A DNA stretch of 64,000 nt from Erinaceus europaeus (Eukaryota > Chordata > Mammalia > Eulipotyphla > Erinaceidae), in contig NC_080164.1 in the NCBI RefSeq assembly GCF_950295315.1, positions 9,304,502 through 9,368,501 on the forward strand, read 5' to 3'. Below are positions 9,960-21,639 of the stretch, in pieces; the stretch's first letter is position 1, and each line of letters begins with the position of its first letter. A program made the position numbers and the translations under genes. The notes beneath the pieces were generated by a model that saw nothing but the letters and a program-made list of their open reading frames with translations, was not told the DNA's origin and did not search any database.

Positions 9960-10790
9960 AATAAAGAAAGGATGAGAATTACAGAAAGAAAAAACATCTG
10001 TATTTGCGGGAAATAGGGATAAGCAACAACTCAGTCTATGGCAACTTTGTTCAGCTTTCATTTTCCCATTTGCAAAGTGAGGCTACCAGCAAGTTCTATG
10101 TGCATTTAACCCATTTCCTTCTACTTATCCAGCCATCTTGTCTGGAAGGCACACATTCTCAGATCCAGGAGATTCTATCCAGAACATTCTGAAATCCTCT
10201 GAAAGGCAGGACACATGGAAGGCGTGTGCCTTCTCCTGTGGCATGATCGGAAGGTGCTTTTCAGTAATGAGACTGTCCACACTGTCTTGGAGGGATGCTC
10301 AGGGTGAACTCTGATTGACTCAACAGAGCAGAAACGAGGAGACTGAAAGAAATGGCAAATAGCACCTAAGTTGGAAAAAAAGATTAGCAGGTTACAGGCC
10401 TGTATTCCCATTTGTAATCAAAGACAAAAGGTAGAAAAACCTTGTGTGAAGGATCTGTTATAGCTAGGGGTGCCCAAAGCTATTTATACGAAGAATCAAG
10501 TCTTGGCTCTGAATCTCTGAGCACTCAGGGGAATGGAATTTTGCATCTGTAAATTAAAGCTCTTTTCCACTATGGGCATTGAGTCCAGGGGACCTATGGG
10601 ATGCCTTAGTTGTTCAAAAGCCTCTTATTTGCCTTAGTCCTCTGTCCTCCATCTCTGTGCCTCACTCTTTCTGTTTAAAGTGCACCAACATTGTAAGGAT
10701 GGGCCAGGTAGGTGAGGCTGCACAAGGCTTACGAGCTACTCTGTTAGGGTGCCCACCTTTCCATTCTCACTCTGGACAATGAGTACTTAC
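9960..10790. other. Unassigned unique DNA
   Basis: No gene, RNA or recognised repeat. Confidence 0.4.
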
Positions 10791-10819
10791 TTACCGTCAT
10801 GGTGATAGATTACAAGAAC

Positions 10820-10938
10820 CTCCTTCCATGGTGGGCTGGTGAAATAGCTCTCTTGGATAGTGGGATGCTGGTTTACCATGGGAACAACCCAAGATGGAGC
10901 CCAGCCCCAGCTGCACTGAAGGAAGCTTGGGTGATGTA

Positions 10939-10997
<59 letters not shown>

Positions 10998-11020
10998 CTC
11001 TCTCCCTTTATCTAGAAGGA
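10820..11020 (+). repeat. SINE remnant and CT microsatellite
   Basis: A tRNA-SINE-like head near 10835-10930 leads into a pure CT run at about 10943-10993. A GA-rich stretch follows to about 11140. The frames it opens are low complexity. Confidence 0.55.
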
Positions 11021-11164
11021 GAAGGAAAGGGAGGAGAAAAAAATAAAGAAAAGGGAGGTAGAAGAAGGAAAAGAAGGGAACAAAAAGGAGAAGGAAAGGG
11101 AGGAGAAGCAGAAGAAGTAGAGGGGGAGAAGAAAGCAATGACAGAGAAGGAGAAAACGACTGAT

Positions 11165-11310
11165 GTGATCAGAGAGGTGGCACAGTGGATAAAGCAGCAG
11201 ATTCTGAAGCATGAGGTCCTGATATCAATCCCCAGCTGCACATGTACCAGAGTAATGTCTGGATCTTTCTCTCACTCCTCCTATCTTTCTCATTAATAAA
11301 TAAAACCTTT
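11165..11310 (+). repeat. tRNA-derived SINE (type D)
   Basis: The head (gtggcacagtggataaagca near 11176) is followed by a degenerate B box, a body with cacatgtaccagag, a CT-rich tract and an aataaataaa tail. This is the parent type of the tailless head at 8996. Confidence 0.75.
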
Positions 11311-12115
11311 GGGGGAAGAAATGAAGACAGTGAAGGGGAAGAAGCAGGAGTAGGAACAGCGGCAGAAGCAGCAGGCTCTATGGCACCAGTTATGCTGGAC
11401 TCAATCTCTTTTCCACTCTTCCTTTCCAGAAAGGCCAGTGATTCCTGGGAAGTTGTGATGCTGCAGGGTCAGAGGCAAAGTCTTAGAGATTCAAGGGTGG
11501 CCTGTCCTCCCACACAGCATCCGGATTAGACCAACACACATTTCCAGCACAGCTCTGTCATGTTTTGTTTTAACATCTCCTTTGTTCCCCACCACCCAAA
11601 ACCATGAGCAACCGCAAGGCATAGATGAGGTCTCAATCTCAAGTCACAGAATAAGAGTGTTTGAATAACCAAATAGAAATGGAAACGTTTATGGCGTCCA
11701 GGCCAGGTCATGCGAAGGGAGAAGTGACCTGTGATAAAAGGGGGAATCTACATGGCTTCACTGAAAAGAAGGGTTAGAAGAAAAAAAAAGAAGGAGATAA
11801 GGAGGAGAAGGAGGGGAAAGAAGAGGAGGAGAAAGAGGAAGAAGAGAAGGAAGAGAGAGAGGAGGAGGAAATGGTGATGCTAAAACCATCCCAGAAGGCA
11901 AGCTGGATGGACAGCTACTCAGTAAGCCAGCTACTCAGATGCACAGTGGTGTGGAAGGGGATCCAGTGGAGCTGATGGAGCAGGTGAGATGCCCAGAAGT
12001 TAGAAATCAGGAGAAACATGGACAGACAGCAGGACCTGAGCCTAGAACAGATGGACAGGCCTGTTCAAATGGAGAAGTAGAGGGGTTTGGTTTAGTTTTT
12101 AAAGATAGACATCAA
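11311..12115. other. Unassigned DNA with a purine-rich tract
   Basis: An AG-rich tract lies at about 11770-11870. The remainder shows no recognisable feature. Confidence 0.4.
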
Positions 12116-12119
12116 CATT

Positions 12120-12122
12120 ATC

Positions 12123-12177
<55 letters not shown>

Positions 12178-12450
12178 TCAGGGGCTGGGCAGTAGAGCAC
12201 CTGGTTAAGCACATATATTACCATGCACAAGGACCCAGGTTCGAGCCCCTGCTCCCCACCCGCAGGAAGGAAGTTTTATGAGTAGGGAAGCAGGTCTTCG
12301 GGTGTCTGTCTTTCTATCTCTCTCTTTATCATCCCTCCCCCTCTCAATTTCTCTCTGTCCTATCAAGTATAATAGAAATAAAAAGGGAATAAAATGGAAA
12401 AAAGGTCACCGGGAAAGGTGGATTTGTAGTATCGGCACCAAGCCCCAGAG
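12120..12450 (+). repeat. CT microsatellite and long-form SINE
   Basis: A CT run (about 12123-12174) precedes a complete SINE head and body (12181-12385). A 3' extension follows to about 12450 that reads as the 'gtggattcgtagt...gccccagcgataa' module also seen in antisense at 45357, 61310 and 63366. Confidence 0.8.
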
Positions 12451-12464
12451 ATAAACCTGTCAGC

Positions 12465-12895
12465 AATTTTATTTAAAAAAGTCAACAATTTGTTCTGCTT
12501 TATATATTAACTCTTTTTCAGCCACCAGGTTCCAGGTGAAAACATAATGCCCACCTGACTTCCCTGAGAAGACAACCCCACCAGTGAGTCCTGGAGCCAC
12601 ACCTCCCCAGAGCCCTCCTCCACTAGGGAAAGAAAGAGACAGGCAGGGAGTGTGGATCGATCTGTCAATGTCTGTGTTCAGTAGGGAAGAAATTATAGAA
12701 GCCAGACCTTCCACCTTCTGCATCCCCGTAGTGATCCTGGGTCCATACTCCCAGAGAAATAAAGAATAGGAAAGCTTTCAAGAAAGGAGATGGGATACAG
12801 AATTCTGGTGGTGGGGATTGTGCGGAATTGTACCCCTCTTATCCTATGATCTTGTCAGTGTTTCCATTTTATAAATAAAAAGTTTAAAATAAAAA
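12465..12895 (+). mobile_element. L1 3' UTR terminal fragment
   Basis: Matches the last 430 or so bases of the recurrent L1 3' UTR, from the pyrimidine tract and cag near 12520 to the A-rich end. It is a 5'-truncated L1 insertion in sense orientation. Confidence 0.75.
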
Positions 12896-13990
12896 AAGAA
12901 ACAAAGGCAAAAAGTATCTATCCTCTTGTTACTGCTGTTTCACAGTTCACAAAGTATAAAAAAAAATTCAGAGATGGGCAAATATTTGAGGCTCGGAGGC
13001 AAAGGACCCAGTGACTTGCATGGGGGAACTGTGAGGGAGAAGACTGAAAGGATGGCAGATGGTGCCCCTCCATAGGGATTATCAGGGTCAAGCAATGTGC
13101 AGTGAATCCAGCTGGCCAGTCTTCAGGAAACCTGGATTGCTAGTCTTCCAACTTCTGAGGGCTTCCCTTTCTACTCTGGTCTTCTCACAGAGCTTTGGCC
13201 ACTGTCATATAGCAATGTTCTGAGATCATTATGTGATGAAGAACTAGAAGCCTCTCCTGACCAGGGTTCAGGGCCCCGGCTTGATTTGCGAAGCACCTGG
13301 TCAGGTAGGGAGGGGGAGACAGAGGCCCAGTGAGGACGCTGCTGCCTTCAGCCCCCACTCCAGCTGGGGGAAGCAGAATCAGCCATTGAAGCTTATGAGA
13401 CTGTGTTTTGTCTGGCTTCTGGCCACAGGCAAGGAAAAAAAAAAAAAGCAACAAAAGGAAATAGGAGAAGATACGGCTTATTGGCGTGGAAGGCCTAATG
13501 ACAAGCACATTTGCATGTATTTCTGCAAGGAGAGCTTGCCCTCTCTGTGGCCTGTGTGGGCTGTTTTTCTCCTGTGCTCCAAAGGGCAGAGCCAGGTGCA
13601 AGCTCCAGAGACAGCCTCCTATCTCACACTCCCAGCCCCCCTGGCTTAACATGGCTGTGGGTCTTCTTGTCTGAGCCACCGTCCGACATGCCTGATCAGT
13701 CATTAACGCTCTAGGTCCCCTGGCTTCTCGGAGGGATGGCCCTCCTGGAAGACAAGAGCCATGCTCAGTTCTGGGTAAGTGATGGGAGGATAACCTTTCT
13801 GTGTTAGCACGCATGAGTCCAGTCCCAAGTTCAACACCAATATCAGCTGTGTCCTTTGATTCTCGTAGACCCCTATGAAGTGATGATGGGTCTTAGGCCC
13901 ACTTTAAGGATGACACAGCTGGGCATCATAGGATGGACTCTTTCCACTTGACTGCCTGCCTACATAAGAGGAGAGCTGTGAACAGCATTA
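12896..13990. other. Unique DNA with one possible conserved block
   Basis: No gene is recognised. The minus-strand open frame at 13185-13814 has no domain and includes a homopolymer-encoded F/L string. Positions 13470-13560 include an octamer-like atttgcat and might be regulatory. Confidence 0.35.
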
Positions 13991-14002
13991 AAGATCACCA
14001 AA

Positions 14003-14279
14003 GGGAGTCAGGCGGTAGTGCAGCAGGTTAAGCACACCTGGCGCAAAGCTCAAGGACTGCCATAAGGATCCTGGTTCGAGCCCCGGCTCCCCACCTACAG
14101 GGGTGTCACTTCACAGGTGGTGAAGCAGGTCTGCAGGTGTCTGTCTTTCTCTCCCCCTCTCTGTTTTCCTCTCCTCTCTCCATTTCTCTCTGTCCTATCC
14201 AACAATGATGACATCGATAACAACAACAATAAAACAAGGGCAACAAAAGGGAATATATAAATAAATATTTTTTAAATAA
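14003..14279 (+). repeat. tRNA-derived SINE, long type
   Basis: A well-preserved copy: head with A box (14012-14030), B box ggttcgagcccc near 14082, body, CT-rich region, the aacaacaacaataaaac segment and an A-rich end. The duplication atcaccaaa flanks it at 13994-14002 and 14280-14288. Confidence 0.9.
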
Positions 14280-14288
14280 ATCACCAAA

Positions 14289-14790
14289 AGTTAAGGACTC
14301 TGGGTGTGGGGGTAGGAGGCTTTCAGGTCCTGGTGCTTGATGGTGGAGGAGGACCTAGGCTGGGGGGGGGGGCTGTTTTTCAGAAAACTTAGAAATGTTA
14401 CACAGGGACCAACAACTGTGTTTACTGTAAACCATAATCCCCCCATAAGAAAAAGTTATTTTTTAAGGAAAAAAATAAAAGATCATTAAGCAACAAGGGC
14501 AGAAAGGGAAACCACAAAGAGAAACTTGAGCTGGATGTAGTGTATTACACCAAAGCAAAGGACTCTGGGGAAGGGGGTAGAGAGCGGTCTGAGGGGGGGA
14601 TGTTTGGGGTCCCTGGTGCTTGATGGTAGCAAAGAACCAAAGGTGAGGATGAGAGTGTTTTACTGACACCCAGCATGGGGAGAGTAGAGGTTGTATCCAT
14701 GTGTCAATAACTGGACTGTAATCCATCAAACCCCCTGATAAAAAAAAGGAAAAGTGATTAATAATAATAATAATAATGCCCATGACCTTC
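14289..14790 (+). mobile_element. Two L1 3' ends (second 3' UTR family)
   Basis: Positions 14290-14460 and 14500-14740 both match the 3' terminus of the L1 that ends near 26570 (ggactctgg block, G-run, 'attgtatttactgt'-like block). The second ends in an aat microsatellite near 14757-14777. Confidence 0.65.
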
Positions 14791-14799
14791 AAAACTGGA

Positions 14800-15690
14800 A
14801 AGGACTTTAATAAATTTTCCAATCTCGTTATCATGCCCTTGATGAACTTGAGGTCCAGGATGGGGGGTGGGGGGCTGGTTTCCCCAAGGTTACAGAGAGC
14901 TCAAAAGAGAATGGTGTAGGGACCCCAGCCCCTATCCCCATCATAGTCTTGAGGCCTCGTGAGTGAAAGCATAATTCGGGAAGAGGAGGGGGTCTCCACC
15001 ATCAAAAGGCTGAACATCCTAAAAACTGAGTTTCCCCAAATAGCTGGGCAAGGGAACTACCAGGAGTGTTGTTCACAGGGGTGCTGCTACTTGCCAAAGA
15101 GGGTGGGGAGATGAGTGAACAGCCTCAGGGCATCTACACATCTGTCAGCCTGAGACCCCGGCTTCCATCAACACCCTGGCAGCTGAAGCCCCAAGCCCTG
15201 CTCTCCTCACAGCACAGGCCCAAGCTAAGCTCAGGGAGAGAGAGAACACACTGGCCGAGGCCCTGCCAACCCTGGACTGCAGGTATTGGATCATACAGAG
15301 TGTCAGCTCTGATCTGCTTCTTTAATCCGCCATCCCACTCCTGCAGCCTAACAATCAGGATAAAAATAAAAGGGAGACAGGACACAGAGTAAGAAATAAT
15401 CAGAAGAAGTGGTCTATGGAGTAGCTGCCATTCACTCTCCCCAAACCAACTACTGAACACAAGAAATTGAACTGGACACATAATCTACAGTTGAAAAATC
15501 TACAGCCTCAAGTGGGTGCCCACACACAGCTGGAGAAAATATTGCAGTGGGTTGGAAGACACAGTCAAAACCAGTGCTCTGGGCAGCAGTGGTTCAGTGC
15601 CGACCCACGCCATCTTGGACAGTAATGCAGTTATCAGACCCCCCACACAGAGAGAGAAAAAAAGAAATAGGAGCTTAAAACTTCTCAATC
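14800..15690. other. Unassigned DNA, possibly including an L1 5' UTR
   Basis: No gene is recognised. The right part could be 5' UTR of the L1 that follows, but I have no reference copy in the window to fix its start. Confidence 0.3.
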
Positions 15691-15929
15691 TTTGACTCAG
15701 GATTTTTTTGTTTTTTGTTTTTCCCTGAGTCTGAGTTTAAGATGGACACAAAAATCAGCCCACAAGATAGCCCAAAACACCCCTCACACACCCACTGCTG
15801 AGGATTATACAAACAAGAGAACCCCAGAGATCACAACAGCACTACCTGATGGCCAACAATAACCAACACCATGCATGTGGAAACAAAGAGGCAAACAGCT
15901 AAATATGCCACAATAAATAGAGAGAAACA

Positions 15930-16876
15930 AATCATATGAAATCCAAGAAATTCCAGATGCAGAGAGTCTATAAGAGACAAGAGTCTATATAGAGAAAGCT
16001 TATGAGAACTCTACAAGAACTTAAGCAAGAATTGAAAGAGCATTTTACTTAGGAATTAAGACACATAAGAGAGGAACTCAGAACAGAATCTGATAAGAAG
16101 CTACAAAGCTTGAAAGAAGAACTTCAAGCAAAGTTCACTAAGCAGATAGGAAGCATGAAAAGAAAATTTTCAAACACAACTTCAAGAATTGAAAGATAAC
16201 TTTAGTTCAGTTCCAACTCAGGTAGAAAGCTTAGGAAATAGACTCACACATGCAGAAGGAAGAATTTCTAATCTAGAAGACACAATTAACCCACTCTTTC
16301 AATTCAAGGTGAGTGAGAGGAAAGGTTTAGAAAGAATGGAGCTACTCTCTGTGAAATTGGAGACTGTATAAAATGGTCAAATATACAAGGTATAGGAATA
16401 GCTGAGGAGGTAGACCAGGTCAAAGACCCAGAAGTAGCTTTCAGAGAAAATTTAGCTGAAAATTTCCCTCACCTAGGCAATCCTCAGAACATACATATTT
16501 TGGAGGCAGACAAATCACCCAGGTTTGTAAATCCAAAATGACCAACACCAAGGCACATTATTGTAAAATTATAAAAACTCAGCGACAAGGAAAAGTCTTT
16601 CAGGATGCTAGGGAAAGGAAAGAAGTTACATACAAAGGCAGAACTATCAGACTGTCTTCAGATTTTTCTTCACAAATCCTAGAGGCAAGGAAAGAGTGGA
16701 CTTACATATGCAAGGCACTAACTAAAGGAGAGACGACTCCAGCCACAAATTTTGTATCCTTCAAAATTATCCTTCAAGTATGAGGGAGAAATAAAGGTTT
16801 TTCTCAAATATTCAAAAACTAAAGGAATTTACCACAATCAACCCCACCTTACAAGAAATACTGAATGGAGTTGTAT
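15930..16876 (+). pseudogene. L1 ORF1 remnant
   Basis: ORF1p is the RNA-binding trimeric chaperone of L1. The first part reads as Glu/Lys/Leu/Gln-rich coiled coil (about 15950-16300). The second part carries the RRM and C-terminal domain, recognisable in pieces such as RKEWTYICKAL at 16690-16722 and a KLSFKYEGEIK-like stretch near 16760-16790. Several stops and frameshifts separate the pieces. Longest fragments are 60-81 codons, so it is not coding. Confidence 0.7.
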
Positions 16877-17230
16877 AGAAAAGGAGGAAGAAAAGGAACA
16901 CTTGCTCTCAGTGAGGTGAACAGCAGTAGACTAGAAACAAGAACACAATTAAATAGGAAAGAACAACAAGCAAATAGGAGAAGGAATTAAAAGACAAAGA
17001 AGCCCTATCAAATGTTTGGTAATCAAGATCAACTTTAAGACTTTTCTAGATATGCTATGCTAGTTATTACACACAAAGTAAACACAAAACAAAACAGGGA
17101 ATAGAGAGTTACAGAAAGCACAAGAAAAATCAGTGAGGACTTCAACACAGAAACTCATCCACAAAAAAGATCAAATAAAAGCATATGGGCAAAGATTCAA
17201 TAATTTTAAATAAACTCAAAACAAAAATCA

Positions 17231-20200
17231 GAATGGACATAAGTAAACCACATATATCAATAATTACCCTAAATGTGTATGACCTCAATTCACCTGTCAA
17301 AAGACTCAGAGTACCTAAATGGATTGAAGAACAATATCCATTCGTTATGTCTTCAGGAAACACATATCACAGCAAAGACAAACAGGAACTGAATATAAGA
17401 GGTTGGAGCAAGATGTTCCAAGCTAGTAACTCAAAAAAGGGCAATGACAGCTGTCCTGTTCTCTGATAAAATAGACTTTCAGGCAAAGAAAGTAATCAGA
17501 GATAAAGACACTACACAATAAAGCATCAATCCAACAAAAAGATATAACCATCATATATATATACATCCCCCAAACTTAGAAACACCCAAATATATAAAAC
17601 AAACACTTACTGAACTCAAGGGAGACAATAATAGTAGGAGATTTCAATACACCACTCACAGCAAAAGACAGAACATCTGGGCAAAAAATCAACAGAGAAA
17701 CTGTGAACTTAAATGAAACCATAGATAAAATGGACCTAATCGATATATACAGAACTTTCCATCCTCAAAATAATGGATACACGTTCTTCTCAAGTACATC
17801 TGAAGCATTTGCAGGGATTAATCATATGCGGGGCCACAAAGACAGTCTAAACAAATATGTAAATATTAAAACTATAAAATATATCCTCTCAGACCACAAA
17901 GGCATGAAACTATAAATCATCCAAAAAAGGAAAAGAAATTTCGGCAAATTCTGGTGACTGAACAAAATGCTGCTGAACAATAAATGGGTCACTGAAGAGG
18001 TCAAAAAAGAAATTAAGAATTACCTTGATACCAGTGTAAATGAAGAAACCAGTTACCAAACCCTATGGGATGTAGCAAAAGCAGTACTAAAAGGGAAGTT
18101 TTTAGCAATACAGGCCCAGATTAATAAATAGGAGAAATCACTACTAAACCATCTAACAACCCACCTCAGCCAACCAGAAGTGGAGCAACAAAAAGAAGCA
18201 ACTGTAGGAGGAGATAGTAAATAGTTAAAATTAGGGAAGAAATCAATGAAATCGAAAAAAAAAGAAGAGCATTAGGAAGATTAATGAAACCAAGAGCTGG
18301 TTCTTTGAAAGGATAAATACAATAGATAAGCCACTAGCTACACTCACCAAGGGAAAAAGAGAGAATGCTATGGTAAAATCACTCAAAAATGAAAGAGGAG
18401 CTATTACAACAGATGAGGCAGGGAATTCAAAAGGTTACGCAAGAATATTACAGACATTTGTATGGAACCAAATTTGACAACTTTGAAGAAATGGACACAT
18501 TCTTAGAGTCATACGAACTGCCAACCTTGACACAAATGGAAGTAAATAAAATTAACATACCAATCACTAGTAAAGAAATTGAAACAGTAATCAAAAGCCT
18601 ACCCAAGAACAAAAGCCTGGGCCTTGATGGCTATGGTAATAAATTTTACAAAACATTCAAAAAAGAACTAACACCCATCCTCCTCAAAATTTTCCAGAAA
18701 ATAGAAGAGGGAACACTCCCAAATACATTCTTTATTATTTTTTTAAATAATTTTTATTTATAAAATGGAAACACTGACAAAACCCATAGGCTAAGAGGGG
18801 TAAACTCCACACAATTACCACCACTAGAACTCTGTATCCCATCCCCTCCCCTGATAGCTTTCCTATTCTTTATCCCTCTGGGAGCATGGATCCAGGGTTA
18901 TTACGGGATGCAGAAGGTGGAAGGTCTGACTTCTGTAATGGCTTCCCCACTGAGCATGGGCATTGACAGGTTGATCTATGCTCCCAGCCTGCCTCTCTCT
19001 TCCCCTGGTGGGTCAGGGTTCTAGGGAAGCAGACTTCAGAAAACATTGGTGGGGTCATTGTCCCAGGGAAGTCCTGTTGGCATCACGGTAGCATCTGCAA
19101 CTTGGTGGCTGAAAGAAGAGTTAACATATAGAGCCAAACAAATTGTTGACTAACCATGAACCTAAAGGCTGGAATAGTGAAAATGAAGGGTTGGGGGTCT
19201 CCGTTTTGTAGGTAGTTAGTAGGCCCATGACCAAACACATTCTATGAGGCTAACGTCACCCTGATCCCCAAACCAGGAAAGGACTCTGCCAAAAAAGAAA
19301 ACTATAGACCTATATCTCTGATGAACACTGATGCAAAGATCTTTGGTTAACATATAAAGAGAATAATTGATCAATATCAGTGGGATTCATTCCTGGGAAA
19401 CAGAGATAGTTCGACATTCATAAGTCAATAAATGTAAACCATTATAATAGCAAAAAGAAAGATTAAAAATCACATGATTTTATCAATGGATGCAGAAAAA
19501 GCATTCAGCAAGGTACAACACCCATTTATGGGAAAGGCCTTCCAGAAGCTGGGAGTGAAAGGAAAAAATCCCTTCATATAATAAAGACTATCTATGATAA
19601 GCCCATGGCTAACATCATAGTAAATGGAGAAAAATTGAAAGCTTTTCCACTAAAATCAGGAACTAGACAAGGGTGACCACTCTCACCATTTTTATTCAAC
19701 ATAGTCCTAGAAGTCCTCGCCGTTGTAGTCAGACAAGAAATAGATATCAAAGGAATCCAAACTGGAAAGGATGAAGTTAAACTCTCATTATTTGCAGATG
19801 ATATGTTGGTATACCTAGAGGACCCCGGAAACTCTGCCAAGGAACTACAGGAAATCATCAATAAATTCAGTAAAGTAGAAGGCTACAAAAATCATACCCA
19901 TAGATCTGTGGCATTTATTTACGCAAAAAAAAAATGGATCAGAGGAAACAAAACTGAAGGAGGCAATACCACTTACAATTGAGCCCAAGAAGACCAAATA
20001 CATAGGAATAAATCTAACAAAGGATGTAAAAGACTTTTTCAAGAAAACTATAAGACATCATTAAAAGGAATACAGTATAACACAAAAAAATGGAAGAACA
20101 TCCCTTGTTCATGGATTTGGAGAACAAATATCATTAAAATGGCAATTCTGACAAAAGCAATCTATAGATTCAGTGTGATCCCTATTCAAATCCCAATGAC

Positions 20201-21632
20201 ATGTTTCAAGGAAATTGAACAGATTATTCAAAAATTCATGTGGAACTTTAAAAAACCATGAATAGCAAAAGCATTCCTAAGCAAAAAGAAGAAAAATGGA
20301 GGCATTACAATGCCCAGCTTCTGGTTGTACTACAAAGCAGTAGTAATCATAACAGTTTGATATTGGAACAAAAATGGTCATATGAACCAAGGGAATATGA
20401 TAGAGAGCCCAGAACTCAATCCATACATGTACAGACACTTTATACATGACAAAGGGGCCAAATATGCCCATTTGGGAAAAGAAAGTCACTTTAACAAATG
20501 ATGTTGGCAGAACTGCACAGCCATATGTAGAAAAATGAAACTAGAAGACTAATTAACACCATAGACCAAAATTAACTCAAAATGGATCAAAGATCTGGAT
20601 ATCAGACCTGAAAGTATAAAATACATAGAAGAATATGTCGGTGAAACATTTCATAACATTAACAATAAATACCTATTTGAAGACTTCACTCCATGGGCAA
20701 GGGAAACAAAGACAAGATTGAACAAATGGGAGTATATCAAATTAAAAAGCTCCCATACATAAAAGAAATCTCCATAAAGTTAAACAGGAAACCCAGCAAA
20801 TGGGAGAACATATTCACAAATCATACTTCAGGCAAGCAGTTGATGTCAAACATCTATAAAGAACTCATACAGCTCAACAAAAAGAAAAAGAACAGCCCAT
20901 TAAAGTGAACAGAGGACATGCATAGACAGTTCTCCAAAGAAGAGATATGCATGGCCCACAGTGGTATGCAGAAATGCTCTAATTCACTCATCACCAGAGA
21001 AATGAACATTAAAACCACAGTGAGATTCCACCTCACATCTGTAAGAATGACCTTCATCAACAAAACAAGAGAGGATAAGTGTTGGGAAGGGTGTGGAGAG
21101 AAAGGAACCCTAATACACTGGTTGTGGGAATCCAAAATGGTACAACCATTACAGAGAAGATTATGGAAAATCCTTAAGCACAAACAGATGGAAATACCTT
21201 AAAATTCAGCAATTCCACTCCTAGGCATTTATCCAAGAGATAATATCACTAATTCGAAGGGATATATGTACCACCATGTTCATAACCGCATTATCCACAA
21301 CGGCAAAAACTTGGAAGCAGCCAAAATGTCCCTCGACAGATAACTGGATAAAAAAAGTTATGGGATATATATTCAATGGAGTACTACTCAGAAATAAAAA
21401 AGATGATTTTGCATCCTTTCATATAAAATGGATGGAATTCCAGAACATTACGCTTAGTGAAATAAGCAAAGAGGTAAAGGAAAGCTACAGCATGGTTTCA
21501 CTCATATGTGTAACACACGTACTTAAAATAAACAACCAGACACAACACAACCCATATTTAAATTGGGAAAACTACAGTGGTTACCTAGGGGGGAGGAGGG
21601 AGGGCACACTTTCAGTAGCGGGAAAGATTTGA
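17231..21632 (+). pseudogene. L1 ORF2 remnant (endonuclease-reverse transcriptase)
   Basis: It begins MDISKPHISIITLNVYDLNS, a good match to the ORF2 start and the first endonuclease motif. The RT region includes the catalytic FADD (19791-19802) within [15 protein letters not shown]. The C-terminal region is recognisable at 20918-21202 and 21276-21525. Many in-frame stops and frameshifts leave fragments of at most about 124 codons. A 501-bp L1 tail insertion interrupts it at 18732-19232. It is a dead copy. Confidence 0.8.
18732..19232 (-). mobile_element. 5'-truncated L1 tail nested in ORF2
   Basis: An antisense copy of the recurrent L1 3' UTR terminus starting with a T-rich antisense tail. 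Near-perfect 11-bp duplications, aaatacattct at 18721-18731 and aaacacattct at 19233-19243, flank it. The ORF2 reading resumes directly afterwards. Confidence 0.85.
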
Positions 21633-21639
21633 AATTTCA

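Noticed and set aside
13185..13814. 209-codon minus-strand open frame as a host gene
   Set aside because: No domain, low-complexity F/L run from a homopolymer, no codon or splice support visible.
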